From positions 5,677,501 to 5,741,500 of the forward strand of contig NZ_CP104578.1 in NCBI RefSeq assembly GCF_036826855.1: a stretch of DNA of 64,000 bases, given 5' to 3'. This document shows positions 9,172 through 17,050 of this stretch, one piece after another; position 1 is the first letter of the stretch; the number at the start of each line of letters is the position of its first letter. Below the pieces are notes generated by a model. That model searched no databases. It had not been told where the DNA came from and was given only the letters and a program-made list of their open reading frames with translations. Position numbers and translations under genes: made by a program. The stretch comes from Streptomyces sp. SJL17-4. GTDB lineage: Bacteria > Actinomycetota > Actinomycetes > Streptomycetales > Streptomycetaceae.

Positions 9172-9177
9172 TACGTT
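9172..9177 (+). promoter_or_regulatory. -10 element of a probable leaderless promoter
   Basis: TACGTT lies exactly 6 nt before GTG 9184 and no ribosome site is present. In actinobacteria TAnnnT followed 6-7 nt later by a start codon usually marks a leaderless transcript. Confidence 0.5.
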
Positions 9178-9183
9178 TGCACC

Positions 9184-9411
9184 GTGGACAAGAAGAACGC
9201 ACTGCGCGCCGGCTCGCTCGCGGCCGGCACGACGCTGATGATGCTGCTCATGTCGTCCCCCGCGCTCGCGCTCACCCGCGACGACGGCGACGACCCGGCC
9301 CCCAAGCTGGAGGTCATCGAGACCCTCGGCCTGTTCGTGGCCGCACCGCTGGTGCTGTTCCTGGTGATCGCCGGTCTGGTGATGTTGCTCGACAAGTCCA
9401 AGAAGGCCTGA
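9184..9411 (+). CDS. Small membrane protein with signal-like N-terminus
   Basis: This 75-residue protein starts at GTG 9184. An N-terminal hydrophobic stretch (residues ~9-32, ending PALALT) looks like a signal peptide or first membrane helix. It is followed by a short acidic linker (DDGDDPAPKLEV) and a second strongly hydrophobic helix (~46-70) ending in DKSKKA. The layout predicts a cleaved, single-span protein with a short basic cytoplasmic tail, or a hairpin of two helices. It appears to be a conserved Streptomyces membrane protein without assigned function. It begins 21 nt after malQ but has its own -10 element. A large hairpin terminator follows. Confidence 0.75.
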   Translation: MDKKNALRAGSLAAGTTLMMLLMSSPALALTRDDGDDPAPKLEVIETLGLFVAAPLVLFLVIAGLVMLLDKSKKA

Positions 9412-9433
9412 CCGCCTCCTCTTCCGCTCCGCC

Positions 9434-9472
9434 GAGGGCGCCGCACGGTACGACGTACCGTGCGGCGCCCTC
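9434..9472. terminator. Bidirectional hairpin terminator
   Basis: Perfect 19-bp arms (9434-9452 and 9454-9472), GAGGGCGCCGCACGGTACG and its complement, lie between the convergent small membrane protein gene and the MarR gene. There is no T tract. Confidence 0.8.
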
Positions 9473-9510
9473 GCGTGCGTCCAGCCCCTTTCAGCGGCCC
9501 GGTGTCGGCC

Positions 9511-10047
9511 TCACGCGGTGGTCGCGAGCAGCTTCCGCAGCAGCCCGGCCAGCTGCGCCGCCTCCTCCTCGCTGAGTGCGCCCTCCAGGGCCGCCCGCTG
9601 CTGCGCCAGACCGGCAGCGACGGACTGGTCCACCAGCTCCCGGCCGTGCTCGGTGAGCGTGACCCGCAGCCCGCGCCGGTCGTGCGGGTCGGGGCTGCGG
9701 GTGACGAGCCCCGCCTTCTCCAGCTTGTCCAGCCGGCCGGTCATCCCACCGGTGGTGATCATCAGCGTCGCCGTCAGCTCGCGCGGCGAGAGCGTGTACG
9801 GCTCCCCTGAGCGGCGCAGGGTCGCGAGGACGTCGAACTCCCCGAGCGTCAGGCCGTAGGGCGCGTACGCCTTGTCCACCCGGCCGCGCATCGCGTTCGC
9901 GAGCCGGTAGATCCGCCCGAAGACGGCCATCGGCACGGTGTCCAGGTCGGGGCGGACCACCGCCCACTGATCGGTGATGGCGTCGACGGCGTCGTGGGCG
10001 GGGCCGGGGCCGGGGCCGAGGGCGGTGCCGGGGGTCTTCGTGTCCAT
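9511..10047 (-). CDS. MarR-family transcriptional regulator
   Basis: The chosen ATG at 10047 follows AGGAGA; a longer frame from 10098 would run through the operator region and is less likely. The product is 178 residues. A MarR winged helix occupies about residues 40-145: …GLTLGEFDVLATLRRSGEP…SPRELTATLMITTGGMTGRLDKLEKAGLVTRSPDPHDRRG, with the typical DxRG wing, and a C-terminal dimerisation helix follows. MarR proteins repress by binding palindromes and release on small-molecule binding. The gene is divergent from an EamA exporter across a 162-bp gap holding two palindromes, so control of that exporter is the obvious inference. Confidence 0.9.
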   Translation of the reverse strand: MDTKTPGTALGPGPGPAHDAVDAITDQWAVVRPDLDTVPMAVFGRIYRLANAMRGRVDKAYAPYGLTLGEFDVLATLRRSGEPYTLSPRELTATLMITTGGMTGRLDKLEKAGLVTRSPDPHDRRGLRVTLTEHGRELVDQSVAAGLAQQRAALEGALSEEEAAQLAGLLRKLLATTA

Positions 10048-10090
10048 GCGAGCAGTCTCCTCTTCCGCCTGACTCGATGGCAAGAAAGCC

Positions 10091-10127
10091 ACTTGCAAGT
10101 AAGTAGCTTAGTGGTAAGTTAATTACC
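10091..10127. promoter_or_regulatory. Palindromic operator region between MarR and EamA genes
   Basis: An AT-rich patch in otherwise GC-rich DNA contains ACTTGCAAGT (10091-10100, perfect palindrome) and GGTAA-GTTAA-TTACC (10113-10127, 5-bp arms). Either could bind the MarR dimer and control both divergent genes. Confidence 0.5.
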
Positions 10128-10138
10128 GCCAAGCCAGT

Positions 10139-10186
10139 CCGGCCCACCCGGACCGGCACGGCCGCCCCGGCCCACCCGGACCGGCA
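10139..10186. repeat. Perfect 20-bp direct repeat in the EamA leader
   Basis: CCGGCCCACCCGGACCGGCA is present at 10139-10158 and identically at 10167-10186 (28-bp period), between the putative operator and the EamA start. It is a recent duplication or a paired binding site. Confidence 0.7.
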
Positions 10187-10209
10187 TCCGCAGCAAGGGG
10201 GAGACCGTC

Positions 10210-11175
10210 ATGTCCCGCAAGGCAGCCGTCGTCGCACTGACCGCCCTGGCCCCGATCTCCTGGGGCTCCACCTACTTCGTCACCACGGAGTTCCTGCCGC
10301 CCGACCGGCCGCTCTTCACCGGCCTGATGCGCGCCCTGCCCGCCGGACTCCTGCTCCTGGCGCTCACCCGCAAGCTCCCGCAGGGCGCCTGGTGGTGGAA
10401 GTCCGCGGTCCTCGGAGCCCTCAACATCGGCGCGTTCTTCCCGCTGCTCTTCCTCGCCGCCTACCGGCTCCCCGGCGGCGTCGCCGCCGTCGTCGGCTCG
10501 GTCGGCCCGCTCTTCGTCGTCGGGCTCGCCGCCCTCTTCCTCGGCGAGAAGCCCACGGTGAGGACCCTGCTCACCGCGATCGCCGCCGCCCTCGGCGTCA
10601 GCCTGGTGGTCCTCAAGGCCGGTGCGGCGTTCGACACCGTCGGCGTGCTCGCGGGACTGCTCTCCTCGCTCTCGATGTCCGCGGGCGTCGTCTTCACCAA
10701 GCGCTGGGGCCGCCCCGAGGGCGTCGGCGCCCTCGCGCTCACCGGCTGGCAGCTCACCGCGGGCGGCCTGATCATCCTGCCGATCGCCTTTCTGATCGAG
10801 GGCGCCCCGCCGGCCCTGACCGGCACCAACCTGGCCGGGTACGCCTACCTCGCCTTCGGCAACACCGCGATCTCGTACTTCCTCTGGTTCCGCGGCATCG
10901 AGCGCCTCAGCGCCTCCTCCGCCACCCTCCTCGGACCGCTCTCGCCCATCACCGCCGCGATCATCGGCTGGGCTGCGCTCGGTCAGGCCCTCGGTGCGGT
11001 GCAGCTGCTCGGCATGGCGATCGCCTTCGGTGCGACCCTGGCGGGCCAGCTGGGCCCCCGTACGCCCAAGGAGGCCGGACCGGCCGCCGAGGCAGAGGTC
11101 GAACCGTTCAGCTCTGCTGAAGGAAATGGTCAGGAAGTTTCGATGGACCTGGAAGGTTCGGGAGTGCGACGGTAG
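10210..11175 (+). CDS. EamA-family (DMT superfamily) transporter
   Basis: This 321-residue polytopic membrane protein has about ten hydrophobic segments in two EamA repeats (about residues 5-135 and 145-280). The opening LAPISWGSTYFVTTEFLPPDRP is the classic EamA signature. DMT/EamA proteins export or import metabolites such as amino acids; the substrate cannot be read from sequence. The ATG at 10210 follows GGGGGAG. The last ~40 residues after GPRTPKEAG are polar and unlike the family, and their DNA carries the promoter and operator of the next gene (11107-11173), so the frame simply reads through a regulatory region. It is divergent from the MarR gene. Confidence 0.88.
   Translation: MSRKAAVVALTALAPISWGSTYFVTTEFLPPDRPLFTGLMRALPAGLLLLALTRKLPQGAWWWKSAVLGALNIGAFFPLLFLAAYRLPGGVAAVVGSVGPLFVVGLAALFLGEKPTVRTLLTAIAAALGVSLVVLKAGAAFDTVGVLAGLLSSLSMSAGVVFTKRWGRPEGVGALALTGWQLTAGGLIILPIAFLIEGAPPALTGTNLAGYAYLAFGNTAISYFLWFRGIERLSASSATLLGPLSPITAAIIGWAALGQALGAVQLLGMAIAFGATLAGQLGPRTPKEAGPAAEAEVEPFSSAEGNGQEVSMDLEGSGVRR
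11107..11121 (+). promoter_or_regulatory. LysR-type binding site (T-N11-A) upstream of second EamA gene
   Basis: TTCAGC-TCT-GCTGAA is a perfect dyad with the LTTR T-N11-A spacing, centred 67 bp before ATG 11181. The same kind of site, followed by the same TTCGATGGACC block, precedes allantoicase. LysR activators typically bind near -65. Confidence 0.6.
11138..11173 (+). promoter_or_regulatory. Probable leaderless promoter of second EamA gene
   Basis: TTTCGATGGACCT contains a -35-like TGGACC (11144-11149). GACGGT (11168-11173) lies 18 nt downstream, and 7 nt before ATG 11181. The arrangement matches the allantoicase promoter almost base for base in spacing. Confidence 0.5.
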
Positions 11176-11180
11176 GCCCC

Positions 11181-12122
11181 ATGAGCCTGATCACCGCACG
11201 CCACCCGACCCCCGTCGTCACCCGGAAGCCGGCGCCCGCCCGAGGCGCCGGCTTCGGTGTGCTCCTCGCCCTGCTCGCCACCGTCGTCTGGTCCGGCAGC
11301 TTCGTCGCCACCCGCGACATGGCCGACTCGGTCCCACCCGTCCAGGCCGTCTTCTGGCGCTGGGTCATCGCCCTGGTCGCCGTCGCCCCCTTCGCCGCCC
11401 GCCCGTTCTGGCAGCAGCGGAAGGCGATCCGGCGGCACCTCGGATTCGTCGCGCTCGCCTCGCTCTTCGGCGTCGCGCTCTACAACACCCTGGTGCACCA
11501 GGCCGGACTGACCACCTCCGCCACCAACATGGGCATGATCATGGCCGCCTCCCCGGTGATCATGGCGGTGTGGTCCCGGCTCGGCGGCGAACGCCTCGGC
11601 GCCCGCCGCGTCCTCGGCATGCTGGCCGCCGGCATCGGCGTCCTGCTGCTCGTCGGAAAGGGCTCCCTCGCCGTCGACTTCACGGCGGGCGACCTGTGGA
11701 TGTTCGCCGCGGCCCTGTCCTTCGCCTCGTACAGCGCCCTTCTCAAGCGCAAGCCCGCGGAGATCGGCGGACTCGCCTTCCTCTTCGTCACCTTCCTGCT
11801 CGGTGCGCTGATGCTCGCCCCCCTGTACGCCGTGTCCCTCGCCGTCCAGGGCGGATTCACCGTCGGCGTCGCCACCGTCGGCCCCCTGCTCTATGTGGGC
11901 GTCGCATCCTCCGCCGTCGCCTTCTTCGCCTGGAACAAGGCCATCTCCCTCATCGGCGCGGCCCGCGCGGGCGTCGTCTATTACCTCCAGCCCGTCTGCG
12001 TCGCCCTCCTGTCGTACGCGCTGCTCGGCGAGCGGCTCGGCGCCCTCGGCGTGGCCTGCATGGTGCTCATCCTCGGCGGAGTGGCCCTGAGCTCGGCCAC
12101 GGGTGCGCGCAGGGCCGGATAG
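11181..12122 (+). CDS. EamA-family (DMT superfamily) transporter, LysR-linked
   Basis: This is a second DMT transporter of 313 residues, starting at ATG 11181, 5 nt after the first EamA gene. It has ten predicted helices; the first EamA repeat begins LLATVVWSGSFVATRDMADSVPPVQAVFWRW. It is only distantly similar to its neighbour, so this is not a recent tandem duplication. A LysR regulator follows 20 nt downstream; EamA exporters are often controlled by an adjacent LysR protein. The shared promoter design with allantoicase suggests a link to purine or ureide nitrogen, but the substrate remains unknown. Confidence 0.88.
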   Translation: MSLITARHPTPVVTRKPAPARGAGFGVLLALLATVVWSGSFVATRDMADSVPPVQAVFWRWVIALVAVAPFAARPFWQQRKAIRRHLGFVALASLFGVALYNTLVHQAGLTTSATNMGMIMAASPVIMAVWSRLGGERLGARRVLGMLAAGIGVLLLVGKGSLAVDFTAGDLWMFAAALSFASYSALLKRKPAEIGGLAFLFVTFLLGALMLAPLYAVSLAVQGGFTVGVATVGPLLYVGVASSAVAFFAWNKAISLIGAARAGVVYYLQPVCVALLSYALLGERLGALGVACMVLILGGVALSSATGARRAG

Positions 12123-12129
12123 GTCCGGA

Positions 12130-12135
12130 TAGGTT
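12130..12135 (+). promoter_or_regulatory. -10 element of probable leaderless promoter for the LysR gene
   Basis: TAGGTT ends 7 nt before ATG 12143 and no ribosome site precedes the start, as expected of a leaderless transcript. Read-through from the EamA gene is also possible. Confidence 0.45.
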
Positions 12136-12142
12136 GCGCCCC

Positions 12143-13069
12143 ATGACCGAGTGGGACATCAAGAAGCTCCAGATCCTCCGCACCCTCCGTGATCGCGGCA
12201 CCGTCACCGCGACCGCGGAGGCGCTGCTCATGACCCCCTCGGCCGTGTCGCAGCAGCTCACCAACCTCGCCAAACAGCTCGGCGTACCCGTCCTCGAGGC
12301 CCAGGGCCGCCGGGTCAGGCTCACCGACGCCGCCCACCTCGTGCTGCGGCACGCGGAGGTGGTCTTCGCCCAGCTGGAGCGCGCCGACGCCGAACTCGAC
12401 GGCTATCTGCGGGGCGAGGCCGGAGAAGTGCGGGTGGCGGCCTTCTCGACGGCCGTGCCCGCCCTCGTCGTGCCCGCGGTACGCCAGTTGCGGAGCGCGC
12501 ACCCCGGGCTCGACGTCCGGATCCGGGAGGCCGAGGCGGCGGAGGCGTACGAGCTGCTCTCGGCCGGCGAGGTCGATCTGGCGCTCTCGCTCGCCGCGCA
12601 CGCGCCCTCCGCGCGCGACCCCAAGTTCAGCCGGGTCCCGCTGCTCGCCGACCCCCTCGACGTGGCCCTGCCGGCCGGGCACCCGCACGCCGACGCGCCC
12701 GGCCTGCGGCTCGCCGACCTCGCCGCCGAGCCCTGGATCTTCGGCGGCTCGGGCCCCTGGTCGGAGATCACCACCGCCGCCTGCGAGGCCGCCGGGTTCG
12801 TGCCCGAGCAGGCCCACAGCGCCTCCGGCTGGACCGCGATCCTCGCCATGGTCGAGGCCGGGATGGGCGTCGCCCTGGTGCCCCGGATGGCCTCCGCGGA
12901 ACGCCGGGGCGGCTCCGGGATCGTGATGCGCGTCCTCGCCGCCGACCAGCCGCGCCGCCATGTCGTCGCGGCGGTGCGCCGTGGGGCGGAGGAGGGCCCG
13001 GCGGTGGCACGGGTGCTCGCCGCGCTCCGGCAGGCGGCGACCCAGAGGGAAACCGTTCAGCAGAACTGA
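12143..13069 (+). CDS. LysR-family transcriptional regulator
   Basis: This 308-residue LysR regulator has an N-terminal winged helix at about 1-60 (IKKLQILRTLRDRGTVTATAEALLMTPSAVSQQLTNLAKQLG) and a type 2 periplasmic-binding-protein-like effector domain from ~90 (VRVAAFSTAVPALVVPAVRQLR…). LysR proteins bind T-N11-A dyads near -65 and activate when bound to a ligand. Its last codons and stop lie inside the first of three 25-bp-phased TTCAG-N5-CTGA-like sites that continue to the allantoicase promoter. It therefore probably controls allantoicase and the upstream EamA gene, and may act on itself. The ligand is unknown; a ureide or purine intermediate is a guess from context. Confidence 0.9.
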   Translation: MTEWDIKKLQILRTLRDRGTVTATAEALLMTPSAVSQQLTNLAKQLGVPVLEAQGRRVRLTDAAHLVLRHAEVVFAQLERADAELDGYLRGEAGEVRVAAFSTAVPALVVPAVRQLRSAHPGLDVRIREAEAAEAYELLSAGEVDLALSLAAHAPSARDPKFSRVPLLADPLDVALPAGHPHADAPGLRLADLAAEPWIFGGSGPWSEITTAACEAAGFVPEQAHSASGWTAILAMVEAGMGVALVPRMASAERRGGSGIVMRVLAADQPRRHVVAAVRRGAEEGPAVARVLAALRQAATQRETVQQN

Positions 13070-13120
13070 CGGCGGCATCGTTCGACAGAGCTGAGCCCGG
13101 CACCATTCAGAAGAGCTGAA
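13056..13120 (+). promoter_or_regulatory. Array of three 25-bp-phased LysR-type sites
   Basis: Three 15-mers sit at exact 25-bp intervals: TTCAGCAGAACTGAC (13056-13070), TTCGACAGAGCTGAG (13081-13095) and TTCAGAAGAGCTGAA (13106-13120). The last is the best dyad and is centred 66 bp before the allantoicase ATG. The first overlaps the stop codon of the LysR gene. Confidence 0.65.
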
Positions 13121-13137
13121 GATATCCGTCGAAAACA

Positions 13138-13172
13138 TTCGATGGACCCACCAGGTCCCCGAGGCGCACAGT
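13138..13172 (+). promoter_or_regulatory. Probable leaderless promoter of allantoicase
   Basis: TTCGATGGACC (13138-13148) includes a -35-like TGGACC. CACAGT (13167-13172) follows at 18 nt, and ATG 13179 at 6 nt. It mirrors the promoter at 11138-11173. Confidence 0.5.
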
Positions 13173-13178
13173 CGACGC

Positions 13179-14306
13179 ATGACCTTCGAGACGAGCCAGG
13201 ACCAGGACCCGCACGCCAACGACGCCGCCCCGTACTCCGGTGGCGACCCGTACGCCGACTACCGGACCGGTGACTTCCCCTTCACCGAGCTGGTCGACCT
13301 CGCCGACCGCCGTCTCGGCGCCGGGGTCGTCGCCGCGAACGACGAGTTCTTCGCCGAGCGGGAGAACCTCCTCGTCCGCGAGCGGGCCGTCTTCGACCCG
13401 GAGCACTTCGGGCACAAGGGCAAGATCATGGACGGCTGGGAGACCCGCCGCCGCCGTGGCGCCGACGCCGAGAACGTCTTTCCCGCCCCCGAGGACCACG
13501 ACTGGGCGATCGTCCGGCTCGGCGCCCCCGGCGTGATCCGCGGGATCATCGTCGACACCGCCCACTTCCGCGGCAACTACCCGCAGCGCGTGAGCATCCA
13601 GGCCACCTCGGTGGAGGGCTCGCCCAGCCCCGAGGAGCTGCTCGACGCCAAGTGGGAGGAGCTCGTCCCGCCGACCCCCGTCCGGGGCCACGCCGCCAAC
13701 GGCTTCACCGTCACCGCCGAGCGCCGCTGGACCCACCTCCGGGTCTGCCAGCACCCCGACGGCGGCATCGCCCGCCTCCGTGTCCACGGCGAGGTCGTGC
13801 CCGACCCCGAGTGGCTGGAACTGCTCGGCACCCTCGACCTGATCTCCGTACTCAACGGCGGTTCCTACGAGGACGCCTCGGACAAGTTCTACTCGTCGCC
13901 GACCCAGATCATCCTGCCCGGCACCTCCCGCAAGATGGACGACGGCTGGGAGAACCGGCGCCGCCGGGTACGCGGCACCAACGACTGGGTGCGCTTCCGG
14001 CTCGCCGCACAGGGCGCCGTCCGCGCCGTCGAGATCGACACCGCCTACCTCAAGGGCAACTCGGCCGGCTGGATCGCCCTCCAGGGACGCAACGGCGACA
14101 CGGGGGAGTGGTTCGAGATCATCCCCCGCACCAAGCTCCAGCCCGACACCCTGCACCGCTTCAAGCTCCCGGCCCAGGCCGTCGTCACCCATGTCCGCCT
14201 CGACGCCTTCCCCGACGGCGGCGTCGCCCGGATGCGCCTGCACGGCGCGCTCACGGAGCAGGGCGCGGCCGGTCTGCGCGCCCGGTTCACGGCGCTCGGC
14301 GGCTGA
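13179..14306 (+). CDS. alc: Allantoicase
   Basis: Allantoicase hydrolyses allantoate to ureidoglycolate and urea in purine-nitrogen salvage. The 375-residue protein has the family's two tandem jelly-roll repeats. Repeat 1 (about 35-210) contains GKIMDGWETRRRRG, DWAIVRLG and GIIVDTAHFRGNYP. Repeat 2 (about 220-370) contains RKMDDGWENRRRR, DWVRFRLA and AVEIDTAYLKGN. Length is normal for the family. No allantoinase or ureidoglycolate enzyme is adjacent; in many Streptomyces alc sits beside allB, so this location is unusual. The promoter and phased sites upstream point to the neighbouring LysR protein as activator. Confidence 0.95.
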   Translation: MTFETSQDQDPHANDAAPYSGGDPYADYRTGDFPFTELVDLADRRLGAGVVAANDEFFAERENLLVRERAVFDPEHFGHKGKIMDGWETRRRRGADAENVFPAPEDHDWAIVRLGAPGVIRGIIVDTAHFRGNYPQRVSIQATSVEGSPSPEELLDAKWEELVPPTPVRGHAANGFTVTAERRWTHLRVCQHPDGGIARLRVHGEVVPDPEWLELLGTLDLISVLNGGSYEDASDKFYSSPTQIILPGTSRKMDDGWENRRRRVRGTNDWVRFRLAAQGAVRAVEIDTAYLKGNSAGWIALQGRNGDTGEWFEIIPRTKLQPDTLHRFKLPAQAVVTHVRLDAFPDGGVARMRLHGALTEQGAAGLRARFTALGG

Positions 14307-14375
14307 GCACCGCCGCGAGCCACCCACTTCCGCCCGGCGGCGCGGCAGCGCACCGACGCCCGCCCGCCGGGCGGA

Positions 14376-14427
14376 CCTCAAGCACCACGGACACAGAAGA
14401 ACCTCAAGCACCCGGGACACAGAAGAA
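14376..14427. repeat. 26-bp tandem direct repeat before terminator
   Basis: Two back-to-back 26-bp copies (14376-14401 and 14402-14427) starting CCTCAAGCACC and ending GGACACAGAAGAA differ at two bases. They lie in the convergent gap between alc and pepN and abut the terminator. Confidence 0.7.
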
Positions 14428-14457
14428 GGGGCGCCCTCCCTCGTGGGGGCGCCCCTT
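14426..14457. terminator. Bidirectional terminator between alc and pepN
   Basis: AAGGGGCGCCC (14426-14436) pairs with GGGCGCCCCTT (14447-14457) around a 10-nt loop, serving the converging alc and pepN transcripts. Confidence 0.8.
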
Positions 14458-14473
14458 CCTCCGTACTAATGCA

Positions 14474-17050
14474 CTACTTCGCCGCGGCCGCGTCCGCCGC
14501 CCGCGCCCGGAGCGCACGCTCGACGCCCGCGCGGCTCTCCGTCACCAGGCGTCGCAGCGCCGGGGCCGGGTTGTGCTCGGCGATCCAGGCGTCCGTCGCG
14601 TCCAGGGTCTCCTGCGAGACCTGGAGGCTCGGGTAGAGGCCGACCACGATCTGCTGGACGATCTCGTGGCTGCGGGTCTCCGAGATGCCCTTGATCGACG
14701 CGAAGTACTTCGCCGTGTACGGGGCGAGCAGCTCGCGCTGGTCGGCCTGGACGAAGCCGCCGATGACGGCCTCCTGCACGGCGTTCGCCAGCTTGTCGTC
14801 CTCGACGACCGAGGTCCAGGCCTCCGCCTTCGCCGCCTCCGTCGGACGGGCCGCGCGCGCGGTGGCGGCGTGGCGCTCGCCCGCCGCCGTGCGGTCCCGC
14901 TCCAGCTCGGCGGCGATCTCCGCCTCGTCGAAGCGGCCGGTGGCCGCGAGCCGCTGGACGAACGCCCAGCGCAGCTCGGTGTCGACGGCCAGGCCGTCGA
15001 TCACCTGGGAGCCGTCGAGCAGCCCGGCGAGCAGGTCGAGCTCCGCGTCCGTACGGGCGGTCGCCGCGAAGGCCCGCGCCCACGCCAGCTGGTGGTCGCT
15101 GCCACCCGCGGCGGCACGCAGCTGCTCCTGGGCGAAGGCGCCCCAGCGGGCCAGGCCCGTGGCCCGCCACTCCGGCGCCGCGTACATCTCCAGGGCGGCC
15201 TTGACCTGGCCCTGGAGCGACTGGACCACGCCGATGTCGGACTCCTTGGCGACACCGGAGAGCACGAGCTCCAGGTAGTCGCGGGTGGCCAGCTCGCCGT
15301 CGCGGGTCATGTCCCAGGCCGAGGCCCAGCACAGGGCGCGCGGCAGCGACTCGGCGAAGTCGCCGAGGTGCGCGGTGACGTTCTTCAGGGACACCTCGTC
15401 GAGGCGGACCTTGGCGTACGACAGGTCGTCGTCGTTGAGGAGGACGACCGCCGGGCGGGCCTTGCCCACGAGCTGCGGTACGGCGGTCAGCTCGGCGGCC
15501 TCGATGTCGAGTTCGAGGCGCTCGGTGCGGACCAGCTTGCCGGTCTCGTTCAGCTCGTAGAAGCCGATCGCGATCCGGTGCGGGCGCAGCACGGCCTCGC
15601 CCTTGGCACCGGCGGGCAGCGCCGGGGCCTCCTGCTTGACGGCGAAGGAGGTGATCGAGCCGTTCTCGTCGGTCTCGATCTCCGGGCGGAGGATGTTGAT
15701 GCCGGCCGTCTCCAGCCACGCCTTCGACCAGGTCTTCAGGTCACGGCCGGAGGTCTCCTCCAGGGCGCCGAGGAGGTCGGAGAGGCGGGTGTTGCCGAAG
15801 GCGTGGGCCTGGAAGTAGGCCTGGACGCCCTTGAAGAACTCGTCCTGGCCGACGTAGGCGACGAGCTGCTTCAGGACCGAGGCGCCCTTGGCGTACGTGA
15901 TCCCGTCGAAGTTGACGAGCACGTCCTCCAGGTCGTTGATCTCGGCCATGATCGGGTGCGTGGACGGCAGCTGGTCCTGGCGGTAGGCCCAGGTCTTCTC
16001 CGCGTTGGCGAAGGTCGTCCAGGCGTTGGGCCAGCGGGTGCCCGCCACCGAGGCCTGGCAGGCGACGGAGGTGTAGGTGGCGAACGACTCGTTCAGCCAG
16101 AGGTCGTTCCACCACTCCATGGTGACGAGGTCGCCGAACCACATATGGGCGAGCTCGTGCAGGATCGTCTCGGCACGCCGCTCGTACGCCGCGTCCGTCA
16201 CCTTCGAGCGGAAGACGTACTGGTCGCGGATGGTGACCGCGCCCGCGTTCTCCATCGCGCCCGCGTTGAACTCCGGCACGAAGAGCTGGTCGTACTTCGC
16301 GAACGGGTAGTCGTACGCGAACTTCTCCTGGAACCAGTCGAAGCCCTGCCGCGTGACGTCGAAGATGTGGTCCGCGTCGAGGAACTCGGCGAGCGACGGA
16401 CGGCAGTAGATGCCGAGCGGGACGCTCTGCCCGTCCTTCTCGTACGAGGAGTGCACCGAGTGGTACGGGCCGACGATCAGCGCGGTGATGTACGTGGAGA
16501 TCCGCGGCGTCGGCTCGAAGACCCAGATGTCGTCCTTGGGCTCCGGGGTCGGAGAGTTGGAGATGACCTTCCAGCCCGTCGGCGCCTTCACGGTGAACTG
16601 GAAGGTCGCCTTGAGATCCGGCTGCTCGAACGAGGCGAAGAGCCGGCGCGCGTCCGGCACCTCGAACTGCGTGTACAGATAGGCCTGGTCGTCGACCGGG
16701 TCGACGAAGCGGTGCAGACCCTCACCGGTGTTGGTGTACGCGCAGTCGGCGACGACCTTCAGCTCGTTGCGGCCCGCGACGAGATGGGCGAGGGCGATCC
16801 GCGAGTCGCGGAAGACGGCGGCGACGTCGAGCGAACGGCCGTTCAGCACGACCTCGTGGACGGCGGGCGCGACGAGGTCGATGAACGTCGAGGCACCGGC
16901 CTCTGCGGAATCGAAGCGGACGGTGGTGACGGACCGGTAGGTGCCGCCCTCCTGCGCACCGGAGAGGTCGAGTTCGACCTCGTACGCGTCCACGGTGAGC
17001 AGCGCTGCCCGCTGCTGAGCCTCTTCACGGGTCAGGTTTGTGCCAGGCAC
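14474..17050 (-). CDS. pepN: Aminopeptidase N (M1 metallopeptidase)
   Basis: This zinc aminopeptidase removes N-terminal residues from peptides in the cytoplasm. The start is GTG 17050 (PGTNLTREEA…), with AGGAG 8-9 nt upstream; the frame stays open further upstream but without family similarity. At 858 residues it is full length. The exopeptidase GAMEN motif is near residue 262, the zinc site HELAH spans 298-302, and the third ligand is E321 in NES. The C-terminal half is the helical ERAP1-like domain. A paralogue with the same architecture lies at 24094-26661. It is transcribed toward a shared terminator at 14426-14457. Confidence 0.95.
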   Translation of the reverse strand: MPGTNLTREEAQQRAALLTVDAYEVELDLSGAQEGGTYRSVTTVRFDSAEAGASTFIDLVAPAVHEVVLNGRSLDVAAVFRDSRIALAHLVAGRNELKVVADCAYTNTGEGLHRFVDPVDDQAYLYTQFEVPDARRLFASFEQPDLKATFQFTVKAPTGWKVISNSPTPEPKDDIWVFEPTPRISTYITALIVGPYHSVHSSYEKDGQSVPLGIYCRPSLAEFLDADHIFDVTRQGFDWFQEKFAYDYPFAKYDQLFVPEFNAGAMENAGAVTIRDQYVFRSKVTDAAYERRAETILHELAHMWFGDLVTMEWWNDLWLNESFATYTSVACQASVAGTRWPNAWTTFANAEKTWAYRQDQLPSTHPIMAEINDLEDVLVNFDGITYAKGASVLKQLVAYVGQDEFFKGVQAYFQAHAFGNTRLSDLLGALEETSGRDLKTWSKAWLETAGINILRPEIETDENGSITSFAVKQEAPALPAGAKGEAVLRPHRIAIGFYELNETGKLVRTERLELDIEAAELTAVPQLVGKARPAVVLLNDDDLSYAKVRLDEVSLKNVTAHLGDFAESLPRALCWASAWDMTRDGELATRDYLELVLSGVAKESDIGVVQSLQGQVKAALEMYAAPEWRATGLARWGAFAQEQLRAAAGGSDHQLAWARAFAATARTDAELDLLAGLLDGSQVIDGLAVDTELRWAFVQRLAATGRFDEAEIAAELERDRTAAGERHAATARAARPTEAAKAEAWTSVVEDDKLANAVQEAVIGGFVQADQRELLAPYTAKYFASIKGISETRSHEIVQQIVVGLYPSLQVSQETLDATDAWIAEHNPAPALRRLVTESRAGVERALRARAADAAAAK

